From Kalaharituber pfeilii (Eukaryota > Ascomycota > Pezizomycetes > Pezizales > Pezizaceae): 64,000 bases of DNA. Each line of letters opens with the position of its first letter. The first letter of the stretch is position 1. The stretch covers positions 241,352 to 305,351 of the forward strand of contig WHUZ01000078.1 of NCBI GenBank assembly GCA_015179045.1. The letters run 5' to 3'. Made by a program: the position numbers and the translations under genes. The notes under the pieces were generated by a model. The model had not been told where the DNA came from. It worked only from the letters and a program-made list of their open reading frames with translations, and ran no database searches. Positions 9,442 to 20,255 of this stretch are shown here, piece after piece.

Positions 9442-10560
9442 TCAATTTAACAGGTATGACAGCTTTCTCTCAATGGCGCGAGATGTGGCCGAATGAGCTC
9501 AAGTTGACAAGTATTACAGGACTCCTTCCATAGCGTAAGAGCAGTGGAATGAGCTGAATTTGACAGGTACAGTAGGTCTCTCTTGCCCTGTCAGGGCGAA
9601 CAGCTGCAAGCGGAGTTACGTGAAATTTAAAAAAAAAAAAAAGAAAGAGTAGGTCTCTCTTGATAGCACGAGATGCAGCAAAATGAACTCAATTGGACCG
9701 GTATGTACGTCTCCCTTGACAATACAAGATATAGTAGAATAAACTAACTTTAACAAGTATATAGGTATGGCAAGACTCTTCTACGGCACGAGATGCAAAA
9801 GAATGAGCCAAATTTCATAAGTATGGCACACCTCTCTTACCAGCATGAGATGTAGTAAAACGAACTCAATTTGATAGGTATAGTAGCACCTTTCCACAGG
9901 AGAGTAGCAGAGTGAGCCAAATTTAACAGGTATAATAGGACTCTTTCCGCATTATGAGATATAGCAGAATGAGCGCAATTTGATAGTTATTCGATAGCAC
10001 AAGATGCAGCAGAACGACAGTCAAATTTGACAGGTATGGCAGGTCTATTTCAGCCTGGGAGATGCAGCAGAATAAGCCGAATTTGACAGGGATTGGTAGA
10101 TCTCTCTTGCCAACATGAGATACAGCAGGGCGAGCAGAATTTGACAGGCATGATAGCTCCTTATGAGATGCAGCAGAATGAGCCGAATTCAATAGGAATG
10201 GCAGTCTCTCTTGATGGTATAAGATGAGGCAGAATGAGCTCAATTTAACAGGATATGACAGCTTCCTTTCGATGGCGTGAGATGAGGCAGAATGAGCTCA
10301 AGTTGACCGGACTCTTTCCACAATGTGAGAACAGCAGAATGAGCCAAATTTGATAGGTACGGCAGGACCCACCTAGCAGCGCGGAACATGGTAAAATGAG
10401 CTCAATTCACAGTTAAGGCTGGCCCCTTTCTATGGTGCAAAGTGAGGCGGTATGGCTCAATTTGACAGATACAATAAGATCTCCTTGATGGTGCGAGATG
10501 GGGCAAAATGAGAATGCGCTGGACCGGTACGGCATGGTGCTAGAGGCCAGATAAGGAAGC
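9442..10560 (+). repeat. Degenerate AT-rich satellite, unit about 55-66 bp
   Basis: Imperfect tandem units share GCAGAATGAGC, TCAATTTGACAGGTATGGCAG, a TCTCTCTTG block and CACGAGATG. The unit length drifts between about 55 and 66 bp. The same repeat in the opposite orientation occurs at 60240-60540 and 61180-61700, with a trace at 21040-21110. No coding potential. Confidence 0.85.
9586..9647 (+). mobile_element. 62-bp LINE 3'-tail micro-insertion (tail B)
   Basis: Contains only the tail-B motif (CAGGGCGAACAGCTGCAAGC ... GTTACGTGAAA) and an A-rich end. A perfect 15-bp target duplication AGTAGGTCTCTCTTG at 9571-9585 and 9648-9662 flanks it, which shows it is a retroposition event inside the satellite. 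Confidence 0.9.
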
Positions 10561-10648
10561 TAGGTACACATGAAAGGGCATATGCTGGACATCTGAGCAA
10601 TATCATTGTGGGTAGATATTAACCGGAATTTAGGTAGAGTTTATGGGC

Positions 10649-11230
10649 TGTAACGAGGGTTTCGCTATCTATAGGTTCTACAATTATTAGCATTATACTC
10701 CACAAAATATATAAAATTAATACTAGAGCTCCCTGGATGCAGGAGTGGGATTACGTGATATTATAAATAACAATGAGAATATACTGATATGAATAAATGC
10801 AGAGAAACGAGATTGTACGGTCATGGAACTGGTAAAGAGTGTACAGTCACTTGGCGCCGACTTTAAGGGTCCCTTATCCACTACCGCTACACCTACACTC
10901 ACCCTCGCGGTCGCGAGGTGGCCACATGCTAGTAACATGTACTAATGCATGTGTGCATATTAGCTTCGTAAACCGAGTGCCAGGTACAAAGACCTTACAA
11001 GCAACAATAACATACACTTCCTTAGCACTACCCTATTCAGAAGACAAAGAACCTTCTGCCAAGCCTGACAGGTAATCAGTCCGCTCTAGCAGCATTGGTC
11101 TTATGAATAGTTCAGGGTAGTGTTTCTCTTATCAAGTGAGTCTCACTTTAGCTATAATATGACCCCTCATTCTAGAGTAGTTATCTTGACTGACAATTAC
11201 TAAAAAGTAAGACAAACTTATTCAGTATCG
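10649..11230. repeat. Decayed Gypsy LTR copy, chromovirus-2 family
   Basis: Begins TGTAACGAGG. It shares blocks with the LTR at 17643-18539: TGTACTAATGCATGTG, GCCAAGCCTRACRGGT, ATCAGTCCG and CAGCATTGGTCTTATG. Strongly diverged. The right boundary is uncertain. Confidence 0.65.
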
Positions 11231-11269
11231 TAAGCAATATGTATCGGTTCGAGACCGATAAACCTGATT

Positions 11270-12183
11270 AACTGTGTGGCGAAGCTGGGAGAGAAAGTGG
11301 TAGCGAATGAGTTGCAGAAAGCAGACTAGCTCTTCCACCAACATCAGTTCGGCAGCCAGAAAGGGCGAAACGCTGCGGAAGTAATAATGAGAGCGGTCAC
11401 CAAGACCCACTGGTGCCTGACAAGGAAAGGGGGGTTGGTATGGAGCCTAGACAATGTAAGGGGGGTTTCAATAATGTGAAAGGGGAGAAGGTGTTAAGAA
11501 GAATACAGGGAGACAAAGTGGCGAGGAGGTGGGGGGGGTGGCTGAAGGGTTTTTTCAGGAAAAGGATGTTTACAGTGGAATGGGACGGGGCAATTAGGGG
11601 GGAGGAGAGAGCAAATGCCGTAGAGATCACCGTTATCACCAGTCATTTTTCTCATATGGCTGGTGCCGATGCTGGAGGACCTGGAGGAGACGCTGAGAAG
11701 GGAGTGTCCGGAAGTGGAATGCGAAGTCCCATTGTATGTTGATGATATTAATGTAACGGTGTGGGATTGGGAGGGAGTGATGGACTAAGAGAGATTGAGA
11801 GCGAAGCTGGAAAGGATAATGGGGGAAGTGGCAGAGAAGTGGAAGGTGCCGCTGGAGAGAACGAAATATGAGGATATCGTCTTTGGCAAGGGGAAGAGAA
11901 AGAGAAAGGAGGTGGAGAAAGTGAAGTGGCTGGGAGTAATCTTCGATTCGACTCTAGATTTTGACTTCCATTGGAAGGCAAGGATAGAAAAGGCGAGAAA
12001 GCTCATGGGAGCCATGATGGGGGTGGGTGCAAGGCAGTGGAGGATGAGCCCACAGAGTTGGAGTCAATTGTATGCGGAGATGATTAGGGCGGTAATGATG
12101 TGGGACTCGGAAATAGGATGGAGGGGGCAGAAGGAGTGGAGAAGGGAAATGGAAAAGGTTCAGTACCAGGTACTAAAGAAAGC
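11270..12183 (+). pseudogene. LINE-B1 ORF2, reverse transcriptase part
   Basis: Recognisable RT sequence broken by stops and shifts: KGGFNNVKGEKVLRR (motif A region, the Asp is lost), then LYVDDIN (active-site YVDD, at 11731), KVKWLGVIFDSTLDFDFHW, and a thumb-like stretch ending QYQVLKKATGA. It is a different subfamily from LINE-A (sequence and 3' tail differ). The ORF stops at 12184, where an ORF1-only element is inserted. It resumes at 13762 and again at 14383. Confidence 0.85.
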
Positions 12184-12392
12184 CACAGGCGCAGTTTTTT
12201 TTTTTTTTTTTTTTTTTTTATCTCACATAACCCCGCTTGCAGCTGTTCGCCATGGCAGGGTCCCTGGACCGAAGTCCTTATGGCCCGGAGACAGGCACCT
12301 AAAAACAAACAACTCACTATATACACCGACATTCAAAAGGGAATAGAGGAAATAAAACCCATGAGACAACCCGCTCCTCCAAAAATGAAAGA

Positions 12393-13513
12393 TTACGTCG
12401 TCAAGTCCATTTCCTCCACGTCCCTCCTCTTCCCCTTTCTGTCCACCTTTGAATTTCTGTCCCAGTCATACAGGCACGAATCGTACCACTTGCCTGACAA
12501 CCTTACCTTCGCTGGTGTTTGGCTATCCGATTTCACCTCCCCCTCCAGGTAGATGACAACCGAGCTAGCCTTCTTTCCCTCCCTCCTCTCTTTCTTTACC
12601 AACCATCTTGCCGCAACAATCTTTCACAAGGAAAAGAACTTGGCGGAGATTCTCGAGTGGGCAGGGAAGGAGTAAGGGGTTATACATACAGTCTTTACTT
12701 TCCTATTCTATGTACTTAAACATCGTCATAGCCCATAGGGCGGCATACGATCAATGAAATAAAAAAAAAAAAAAAAAAGCAACAATCTTTCCCATCCAGG
12801 GGTTCGCAGTCTCCATCCAATCTCTTACTTTCCCGAGTTTCTTTGTCACCGCAATTCCATGCACTACAATGGCACGGCCGGATTGCGGGAGTGTTCTTTC
12901 CTTTGGGATTGGCTTCAGAGATGGTATTGGAGATGGTTTTTTTGGACGTTTCCTGCTTGGGGGGACTGGTACTCTGTCCCCTTTTTGCTTTTTTGGATCG
13001 GGAAGCGGTGGACTTTGTTCGGCTTTCTGGTGGCGGCGCTGAAGGTGGGTCCGATTTGTTCCCTTTCGGGAGTGTGCTTGGCGGAATGTTTTGGGAGATG
13101 ACTGCTGCATAAGATAGCTTTGGTGGTATCTCCGGATCAGTCTGTGTTTCTCCTTCCTTCACAAAATTTTTTGCCATGATGTTCCTGTGAAATGTCGTGC
13201 AATCAAAACCTCCCACCCTTACTGCAACACGGTTAAGACACACATGCACCCGGCGAATCTGGTAAAGGAACCTGTCTGTTGGCTCGAAGTTTGGTCTTTT
13301 CATTTGGTCTTCTATACAAGAATCTCTCTGTTGTATGACGTCTCCCATTGCATCAAGCATGTCGGACATATTGACTCCGCCGAGCCGTTCGCCGATAGAC
13401 TTGTGCATCAGGGCCTCGAGACGGGTGCTCTTGGCAGGCACTGTTTTGGCACCTGTATTTGTGTTTTTCGGTGCTGGACTGCCCAGTGCCATGAATCTAT
13501 TGGTTCGATCCAT
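12393..13513 (-). pseudogene. LINE ORF1 (Gag-like nucleic-acid-binding protein), frameshifted
   Basis: N-terminal frame (13513 to about 12950): MDRTNRFMALGS, RRVHVCLNRVAVRVGGFDC, then KLSYAAVISQ and a basic Ser/Pro/Lys-rich linker, typical of Tad ORF1. The frame then shifts to give GRAIVVHGIAVTKKL and METANPWMGKIVA. After the 153-bp insertion it continues with ARWLVKKERR, GKKASSVVIYL and KVRLSGKWYDSCLYDWDR. That last part matches 60812-60989 (GKKTSSVVAYL, GGRWLRTSVYE). It would bind LINE RNA. Confidence 0.8.
12626..12778 (+). mobile_element. 153-bp truncated LINE-A 3' end
   Basis: Plus-strand insertion ending in tail A (CATAGCCCATAGGGCGGCAT ...) and about 18 A. The 13-bp target duplication GCAACAATCTTTC is perfect at 12613-12625 and 12779-12791. 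It splits the ORF1 gene of the host half-LINE, so it is younger than that element. Confidence 0.93.
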
Positions 13514-13761
13514 GGTGGAGTGCCAAGAAGACAGGGGCTGAGGTGTGCTGGCGACGGAGTGGGAGCTGAAAGATTCCTCAAGACTTCACCCCAAGGGGGA
13601 AACTTGAGGACTTCGATATTTTGGAATAAAAATTAGATCAAAAGACTCAGCGGGCTGAGAACTTTCGATCTGTGTAGGTTTCGCTGTGGGGGGCGTTGCG
13701 GTTGCGGAGTCCCTTCCAAACGCTCGTCCTGTCGAAGTGGTTGTCGCGCACAGGCGCAGTT

Positions 13762-13820
13762 CACGGAGTGGCAATACAGAAAGTCTCCTGGATTGCTAGA
13801 GTGGAGAGTACAGAAACAGC
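13762..13820 (+). pseudogene. LINE-B1 ORF2, middle fragment
   Basis: Short continuation between two insertions: AIQKVSWIARVESTETAL, the post-RT region of the same ORF. The next residues (NAIQARLVARSMGDP) appear at 14383 once the solo LTR is removed. Confidence 0.75.
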
Positions 13821-13825
13821 ATTGG

Positions 13826-14377
13826 TGTAACGTTGGTGGCTGGGCTTGGGCGGAGGTCTTGCCAAGGGGTACGGTCAGCTTGGGTATCGGCGGCGGTTCG
13901 GCAGCTATGGGTCGAGGACTACGGCGGCGGCGGTTCGGCGGCTATGGGTCGAGGACTACGGCGGCGGCGGCTCGGCGGCTAGGGATCACAGACTATAGCA
14001 AGGGCAGCGGCGGAGGAGTAGGAGGAACCAGACGGGTCTATTGATTAACAAGACAACGGACAAGGAGAAGAAGAGCTATCTACAGAGGCGGGCTTGGGGC
14101 CCTTAAATGCTGGGGAATTGACATAGAAAGGGAATACAGGACTATAACAATATGAGAAAGAGAATCCGGAATGCAAGAACGGCAATAGTGATGCTAATAT
14201 TGGAAGCCATATCAATGAGCTGTCAGAGGGCTAATCAACCGGACCGGGACGGCTTGTCAAGCCTTTCCGAGTCGGCTATTAGTAATGTCTCACCTTCCGG
14301 CTTGGCACGTCGGCTCGGTTTGACTTGTCGGCTGCGGAAAAGGATGATATCGATGCGTGCGTAGGTGTGCTGTGACA
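13826..14377. repeat. Solo LTR, 552 bp, inside LINE-B1
   Basis: Begins TGTAACG and ends GTGACA. Flanks are ATTGG (13821-13825) and ATTGA (14378-14382), a 5-bp duplication with one change. It contains a GC-rich triplication of a unit like GGCTATGGGTCGAGGACTAC at 13905-13990. No internal element remains, so it probably formed by LTR-LTR recombination. Confidence 0.75.
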
Positions 14378-14382
14378 ATTGA

Positions 14383-15302
14383 ACGCTATACAAGCAAGGC
14401 TAGTAGCGAGGAGTATGGGGGACCCGGAAGGATGTGGAGACATATAGATGGCAGACTTTAGGAGGGAGGGAGACGTGGAGGAGAGAGGTAGAGATTGGAA
14501 GGATTGGAGCATGGGGTGGGCGACACAGAAGAAGGATGGGTTCGAGTCAGTGGCGGGGAGCGTACAAAGCACAGTCAGCTTCGTTATGCCGGAGGGGGTG
14601 GACGAAGTGTCATGGGGAGGAAGATGCGCGAGAGTGGAAGTGGAAGAAACAAATAGAGAAGGACGAGCAGGACGAGGAGTGAAGAAGTGGGAGTCGTCGA
14701 TCTTCTGGGCAACACAAGAGGTGGGGGTGGTCTACACAGACAGCAGTATGAATGGGAAGGGGAGGGTAGGAGGGGGCTTTTGGAAGTGGAACGGTAGAGG
14801 AGAAGAAATGGGGACGGGGGCGACGGTGTGGGATGGGGAGGTGAGAGGGATGAGAAAGGGGATAGAGAGGGCAGCACCGGCACTGGCAGACTTGGTTATC
14901 TTAACCGATTTATAGGCGGCAATCGCAGCGGTAAAGAAGGCGGGGAGACTAGGAAGAGCACGAACCGGTGATTTAAGAAGAGTAGTGGAGGCGATCGCAG
15001 AAAGGAAGAAAAGGGGGGGCGACATCAAGTTGATGTGGGTTAAGGCACACATCGGCATCACTGGAAATGAAGCGGCGGACGTCGAGGCGAAGAAGGCGGC
15101 GAATAAGATAGGGAGGTCGGTGGTGACAGAAGGGGGGCTACGGCAGAAGTGGAAATGACTGCGAGCAGCGGAAAGGAGGGAAATAGGATACGGGGGGGGA
15201 TCGGTGATGAAGTGGAGGAGGGGAGCTGCAACAGCATTTACAAGGCTGAAAACGGGGAAGGGGATGGGAAAGGAGTGGGACGTGAAGATAGGCAGAGTGG
15301 CA
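14383..15302 (+). pseudogene. LINE-B1 ORF2 C-terminus with RNase H
   Basis: Reads NAIQARLVARSMGDP, then RNase H with catalytic Asp in VYTDSS, Glu in DGEVRG, Asp in ILTDL (followed by a TAG stop at 14913-14915), and VKAHIGITGNEAAD in the same frame. A further block TAFTRLKTGKGMGKEWDVKIG is shared with LINE-B2 at 20300. Several in-frame stops. The end is replaced by an LTR at about 15303. Confidence 0.82.
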
Positions 15303-15525
15303 GTGTTAGCGTAGGCATCGCTGGGCTCGCGAGAGTGGCACTGAGGCGACTACGGTTTCACGAAGGTAGCGAAGCAGACGGCAAAAGGTTACGCGAGAGC
15401 GTTAAGTTAGAGTTCAACTTAGAACACTGCTAGTGTCTTGATTTCTTCTATCTATCTATTTGGCCTGTTTATATAGACTTCCCGGCCATCAACATGATAT
15501 GACAATAACACGATGAATATAGATA

Positions 15526-16679
15526 GCCTGGGGAAAGCAGCGTGGGCGACGGCAGCACGCCTTACCAGGATGGCGCCGGCGAAACGGAGAAAGATATATA
15601 CAAGTATCGCACGGAAAATCGCAACCTGGAGGGCATGGGCATGGCACGATTATGCACACGGAGCGCCAAGGGAGAAGAAGCTGAGGGAGCTGGAGAAGTG
15701 GCAATATACGGTGGCACGAGGAATCACGCATGCACCCTGGGGAACAAGGCGAGATGTGGTGGAGGGGCTGGCCAATTTGGAGTCTGTAGAGACATTTGTG
15801 AGGTGGGAGTCTACCCGAGTGGAGGCGAGGGCGCTGAGATATGAAGGGGAGAGATTGAGGGAGAGGGAAGGGGGAACGGTATACTTGAGAGGTTCATTAA
15901 AGCATGGCGAGGAATTACCGTTGGCTGTCATATCGACGCTACAAAGGGACGCAGAGTGAGAGGAGTGGGAGAGACACATCGACGACGTCAAGGACGAAGG
16001 GTGGATACCGGTTTACACCGACGGGAGCATGATGGGGGGTACAGCAGGGGCGGGGTGGGTCAGGGAGGGGGTGTCGAAGTCGGTATACTTAGGAGAGGAT
16101 GCCACGGCAAATGACGCGGAGTTGATGGCGATTGGCGAGGCGATGGGGAGGGTGGAAGGGGAGCTACTTATAATAACAGACTCAAGGCATGCGATTAAAA
16201 GAATGACCGACGTGGCGAGGGGGGGTCTCACCCATGACGGAGCGACGAACCGGCTCAGGGAGGCGTGGGAGAAGAGAGTGGAGCGAGGGGAGCTGGACTT
16301 GGCAGTTCTATGTGTCAAGGCTCATAGAGGCATTGCTGGGAACAAGGCAGCGGATGAGGCGGCGAGAGTAGGTACTGCATTGCAGCGCGCTCCAGAGGTT
16401 GTTACAGAAGCCGGTATGAGACAAAGAGGAAGGAGGGAGAGGGCGGGGGAGAGAAACCGGTTGGAATTGGCATATAGACCACTAGAGAGGTTTGGGCACC
16501 TGATAGGGAGGTTGGCGGGACTGCTGGGGGGTAAGGGTCTACGTGCTTGGAGGTGGCATATTGGGGAAGGGGACGGACCAGAGTGCAGGTGGTGCGGGGA
16601 GGAGGAGGAGACAATGAAACATCTGCTAGGTCAGTGCAGAGTGTGGCGGCGGAGGTGGCCGGGGGGGAGGATCACGTGA
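15526..16679 (+). pseudogene. LINE-A2 ORF2 C-terminal part, one internal stop
   Basis: Nearly intact. KWQYTVARGITHAPWGTRRD, then a single in-frame TGA at 15957-15959, then EEWERHIDDV and RNase H with Asp in VYTDGS, Glu in NDAELMAI, Asp in ITDSRH and Asp in GNKAADEAAR. The knuckle is CRWCGEEEE ... HLLGQC. At the TGA position LINE-A1 has Arg (GREEWERL), so a CGA-to-TGA transition explains the stop. This is consistent with cytosine deamination. Confidence 0.88.
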
Positions 16680-16900
16680 GGAGACCACCAAGGGTCGAAG
16701 GGGAGGGGGGAGAAGACCCGCTGATGAGGCTGATGGAGATGCTCGGAGAGTGACGTTACTTTTCTTTTAACTACGTTTAGGGTCGTTCAGAGGAAGGAGG
16801 GAGACTGATTCTAGTTACTTTGTTCTCTATAAATCAATAGCACATCACTATAGCCTGTAGAGCAGCCAGCAATTAATAATATAAAAAAAAAAAAATAATA
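15526..16900 (+). mobile_element. LINE-A2, 5'-truncated copy
   Basis: 1375-bp plus-strand insertion flanked by AATATAGATA (15516-15525 and 16901-16910). It begins within ORF2 at LGKAAW and ends in a degenerate tail A and oligo-A. The 5' truncation and target duplication show target-primed reverse transcription. Confidence 0.88.
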
Positions 16901-17166
16901 AATATAGATAAAACATGTGGATAAGGAGACATGCATTAGAAACAGAAATAGTAACAACCAATGCATGTGTGCATATTAGTACAAGGTTTATAGATTATAT
17001 ATAGTCTTTATTACAGGTAGTATAGAAACTTACTTACCACTATAGCAAGAGGCAAGAGTTCTACTACTAACTAGCTGTCATAGCTAAGGTGAAGACTTAC
17101 CCACTAAGAGGATAATGCTTACTCTATAATTGAACATAAGACTAATACTGACTGTGTTATGGGGTA

Positions 17167-17596
17167 TGTTGGAAGTAAGCCGTTTACTAAATAACTAAGT
17201 GCGTCGCGAAATATAATTAAATATAAGTCACGGGAAATAAAGTAGTTAAGGTAGTAAGAAAGCTTTATATTTGTTAGGGTTGAGTTCCGGGTCCTTGCCC
17301 TTCTAACTCTGGTGGGTCAGGCTACTATTTATACAAAATATAGTTCTTCAAAGCTGTTAACAAATTCAGCCCGAACGGATTCTGGAGATCAAGCCAGACC
17401 CTGAAAAATGCCAAGTGGCAGTCTTTCTTTTTGACCAACCCTTATAATAAATTCTAGACAACAAATACGAGAACTTGAAACTGCTAATGCAAGCCTCTGT
17501 CTAAAAATACCATTATAACTCCGGTTGCTATGCAAAGACCAATATAAATAGAGAGATAAGAAAAGGTTATCGTACAAGTAAAGAATTAGTACAACA
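17167..17596. repeat. Possible solo LTR
   Basis: A 430-bp AT-rich block begins TGTTGGAAG and ends TACAACA, the terminal pattern of many Copia LTRs. Flanking 5-mers (GGGTA and GGAAC) do not match, so there is no target duplication to confirm it. Confidence 0.3.
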
Positions 17597-17642
17597 GGAA
17601 CTACCGGAAGAGTTAGTAACCAAGATTGCTAATCTTAGTAGC

Positions 17643-18539
17643 TGTTACGGGCGTGAGGGGCTCGGCTTCGCCGTGCGCTGGAAACGGATGTTACGGCTAC
17701 GGGGCGTGTATACGGCGGTGCCGGAATCGTCCCGGAAGTGTGTATACGGCGGTGCCGGGGTGGCTACGGAGGTGTATGTTCGGCGGACCGGAAGGGCAGC
17801 TACTCGGGGGGAGCACGCAGCGGAGCGGAGCGATTCACGGGCGTAATGATGGAACGATAGGTTCAGAGTTATAGAGGACTTAGGACACCGCTAGTGTCTT
17901 GATTCTTCTAACTATGCTATCGCCAGCCGGCGCTTATATAGACTTCAGCGCAGCCATATATGAGGAGTCAACAAATGAATAATTGGCTGGCAATGCGGCG
18001 ATTCCTTATCAATGCCAATACCCGTGGTAATAGGCACACGTAACGAAAACATGCAAAAATAGTACGGGACAAAGATAACGAATGTACTAATGCATGTGCG
18101 TATATAAATAAAGCTTCCGTAACTCGAGTGTATGCATCAAGCTGCATTCCGGATGACACACCCTTCCGTAGTACTGCCCTATCTAAACGATGCGAGAATC
18201 AACAGCCAAGCCTAACGGGTGATCAGTCCGGTCAATCAGCATTGGTCTTATGTTCGATTGCAGGGTCAGCGTTATCCCCTTGGCGGGTAAGTCTTCACCT
18301 TTAGCCGTGGCAGCTAATTAGTAGTGGAACCCTTGCCCCTTGCCACAGTGGTAGGCAAGTTTCCACCTTAGCCGTAACAGTAGCTACTTACTTCTTAACT
18401 GAAAAAGCTCCACTACCACTAGCCTGACTAGCATCGGGTTAGCTAAACACTCGACTAATAGGCCTTATAGTTGGTAGTACCTTTCGACGACACTTTAACA
18501 AGACGGTGTTATAGCATGAGAACGATTATGCCTGTAACA
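17643..18539 (-). repeat. Chromovirus-2 3' LTR, 897 bp
   Basis: Starts TGTTACGG and ends CCTGTAACA, perfect inverted ends. Decayed copies of it are at 10649 and 15303, and a 5' fragment is at 63432. Confidence 0.8.
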
Positions 18540-18557
18540 GTACTCCCCTTCTTAGAG
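18540..18557 (-). promoter_or_regulatory. Chromovirus-2 polypurine tract
   Basis: Sense strand reads CTAAGAAGGGGAGTAC against the LTR start TGTTACAGG. It is very similar to the tract of the TRIM at 23888-23906. Confidence 0.7.
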
Positions 18558-19008
18558 CACACATCCCGAGTGCCTGTTAGCTATTATTCTTTAATTTCTT
18601 AAAAGAATATAAGCTATACAGCTTAGCATCGGTGGATCTCTTACCTTGACCTTAGTAACTTAATTTGCCGTGATCGTACTCAAGGTAATATTCCATGATG
18701 TCCTGACTATAGGCTATGCCTCTAATTAGTCTTGGTAAGGACAGCCTCATAGGCTAACGAAGGTTTTTGGGTAAGGACGCTTGCCTTCCCATTAAAGACG
18801 TACCTGCCACCAGAGGATTGGCTCGGTAAGCGTCTCGACTCCTTGAACACTATCTTCGTGGCAACTTGGCAGTACCCGAAGTAAGTGTTAGCTCCTCACG
18901 TACTTATTGTTCGTGAGGCTGAGTCCATTATACCTTGGTTGACAGATACTCTGCCTGGGTATGTGTATGTTGATGAAGTGCACGTTAGGCTCTTTTCCTC
19001 TCAGTGCC

Positions 19009-19740
19009 TTATAGTTTAGACTCTGCCTGTTGTTCTTTTTCTGGATACCATTCTCGGAATTCCTGAAGGGCATCCACTGGTGTGCCATCATCCATTAGGA
19101 GTTCGCTTTGGCGTTCCCACGTTGCTTCCTCAGGTCCATATCCTTCCCACTGAACTAGGTACTCGAGTGTTTTCTTGGTATCGTATGTGATAGAGGCTAT
19201 GAAGTATTCTTCTTCACCTTCTATCTTCAGTGGTTCAGGCTGTTCCGGGAGAGGGTTGAGTACGGAGGTCTTGAACGGTTCGAGTAAGGAAACGTGGAAG
19301 ATGGGATGTATCTTCAAGTTGTAAGGAAGTTTGGGCTTGAAGGCCCGTTTGCCCACTGTCTTTTCGATAATGAAGGGTCCGATCAACTTGGCGCCGAGTT
19401 TTTTGGAGGGTCTCTTGGTCGGAATGATTTTGGCGTTTAGCATGACCTTGTCCCCTTCCTTAAAGTCAGGTTGTTTGATGTGATATTGATCGTACCACTT
19501 GGCTGCTCGTTCAATTGACTTGTTGGGTCCTTCCGTATTCATTCCCATTCTCCGGTGAGTTCTCCTGAAGCAACATTAAGTGATTCTTCCTGGTTAATAA
19601 TGTCGACCAGGGGGTGGAAGCCATAGTTTGTGAAAAATGGTGAGGTCTTAGTGGAACTATGTTGTGTATTGTTGTATGCGAATTCAGCGAGAGGCAGTCG
19701 TTGGTTCCAGTTGTCTTGGTGATACTAGGTAGTTTTACAA
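19009..19740 (-). pseudogene. Chromovirus-2 integrase C-terminus and chromodomain (partial)
   Basis: From 19740 the frame gives integrase sequence ([26 protein letters not shown]), with a stop just before [10 protein letters not shown]. Then comes KWYDQYHIKQPDFKEGDKVM (GPY/F-type region) and a chromodomain, YFIASITYDTKKTLEYLVQW then EGYGPEEATWE. Chromodomains guide integration to marked chromatin. The N-terminal part is missing. Confidence 0.85.
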
Positions 19741-19744
19741 TCAA

Positions 19745-20255
19745 TTGCCATCGGGTTCGAGGTTGAGTTCGCGTACGCCAACTGAGCTGGCACCGGGCCC
19801 GCCAGTGAGTTCGCGTACGCCAACTCAGCTGGCACTGAGTCCTCCAGTGAGTTCGCGTACGCCAACTCAGTTGGCACTGACTCCTCCAGTCAGTTGGCGT
19901 ACGCCAACTCAGCTGGCACTGGGTCCTCCAGTGAGTTGGCACTGACTCCTCCAGTGAGTTGGCACTGGGTCCTCCAGTGAGTTGGCGTACGCCAACTCAG
20001 CTGCCACCGGGTTCTCCAGTGAGTTGGCACTGACTCCTCCAGTCAGTTGGCACTGACTCCTCCAGTGAGTTGGCGTACGCCAACTCAGTTGGCACTGACT
20101 CCTCTAGTGAGTTGGCGTACGCCAACTCAGCTGGCACTGGGTCCTCCAGTGAGTTCGCGTACGCCAACTCAGTTGGCACTGGGCTGGGTCCTCCAGTGAG
20201 TTGGCGTACGCCAACTCAGCTGGCGCTGGGTCCTCCAGTGAGTTCGCGTACGCGG
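19745..20255. repeat. Palindromic minisatellite, unit about 42 bp
   Basis: Repeats of a unit combining GTTGGCGTACGCCAAC, a perfect 16-bp palindrome, with TCAGCTGGCACTGGGTCCTCC. Some units have GTTCGCGTACGCCAAC. About a dozen units, some shortened (GTTGGCACTGACTCCTCCA). It continues in degenerate form after the LINE-B2 insertion (20762-20900). Confidence 0.93.

Larger units (their letters stand above)
12197..13748 (-). mobile_element. ORF1-only (half-LINE) element inserted in LINE-B1
   Basis: Minus-strand retroposon. Poly-A (seen as T) at 12195-12219, tail-B motif at about 12225-12290, a short 3' UTR, then an ORF1 gene starting at 13513 and a 5' leader to 13748. Target duplication CACAGGCGCAG is at 12184-12194 and 13749-13759. 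No ORF2 is present: the ORF1 stop at 12393 is followed by only about 170 bp before the poly-A. It is itself interrupted by a 153-bp insertion (12626-12778). Confidence 0.82.
15303..17166. repeat. Chromovirus-2-type LTR split by LINE-A2
   Basis: The two halves 15303-15525 and 16901 to about 17166 together resemble the LTR at 17643: shared CTAGTGTCTTGAT, TATATAGACTTC and AATGCATGTGTGCATAT. The LINE insertion between them carries its own target duplication. The right boundary is approximate. Confidence 0.6.
17643..19744 (-). mobile_element. Chromovirus-2 (Ty3/Gypsy), 3' half only
   Basis: Minus-strand element. It has a 3' LTR (17643-18539), a polypurine tract, an untranslated region with no ORF (18558-19008), and the integrase C-terminus plus chromodomain. 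Its upstream side is cut off by a minisatellite at 19745, so gag, protease, RT and the 5' LTR are missing. Confidence 0.85.

Noticed and set aside
19745..20255. CRISPR-like array of palindromic repeats
   Set aside because: Units are contiguous without unique spacers, and the sequence is eukaryotic with no cas genes. It is a minisatellite.
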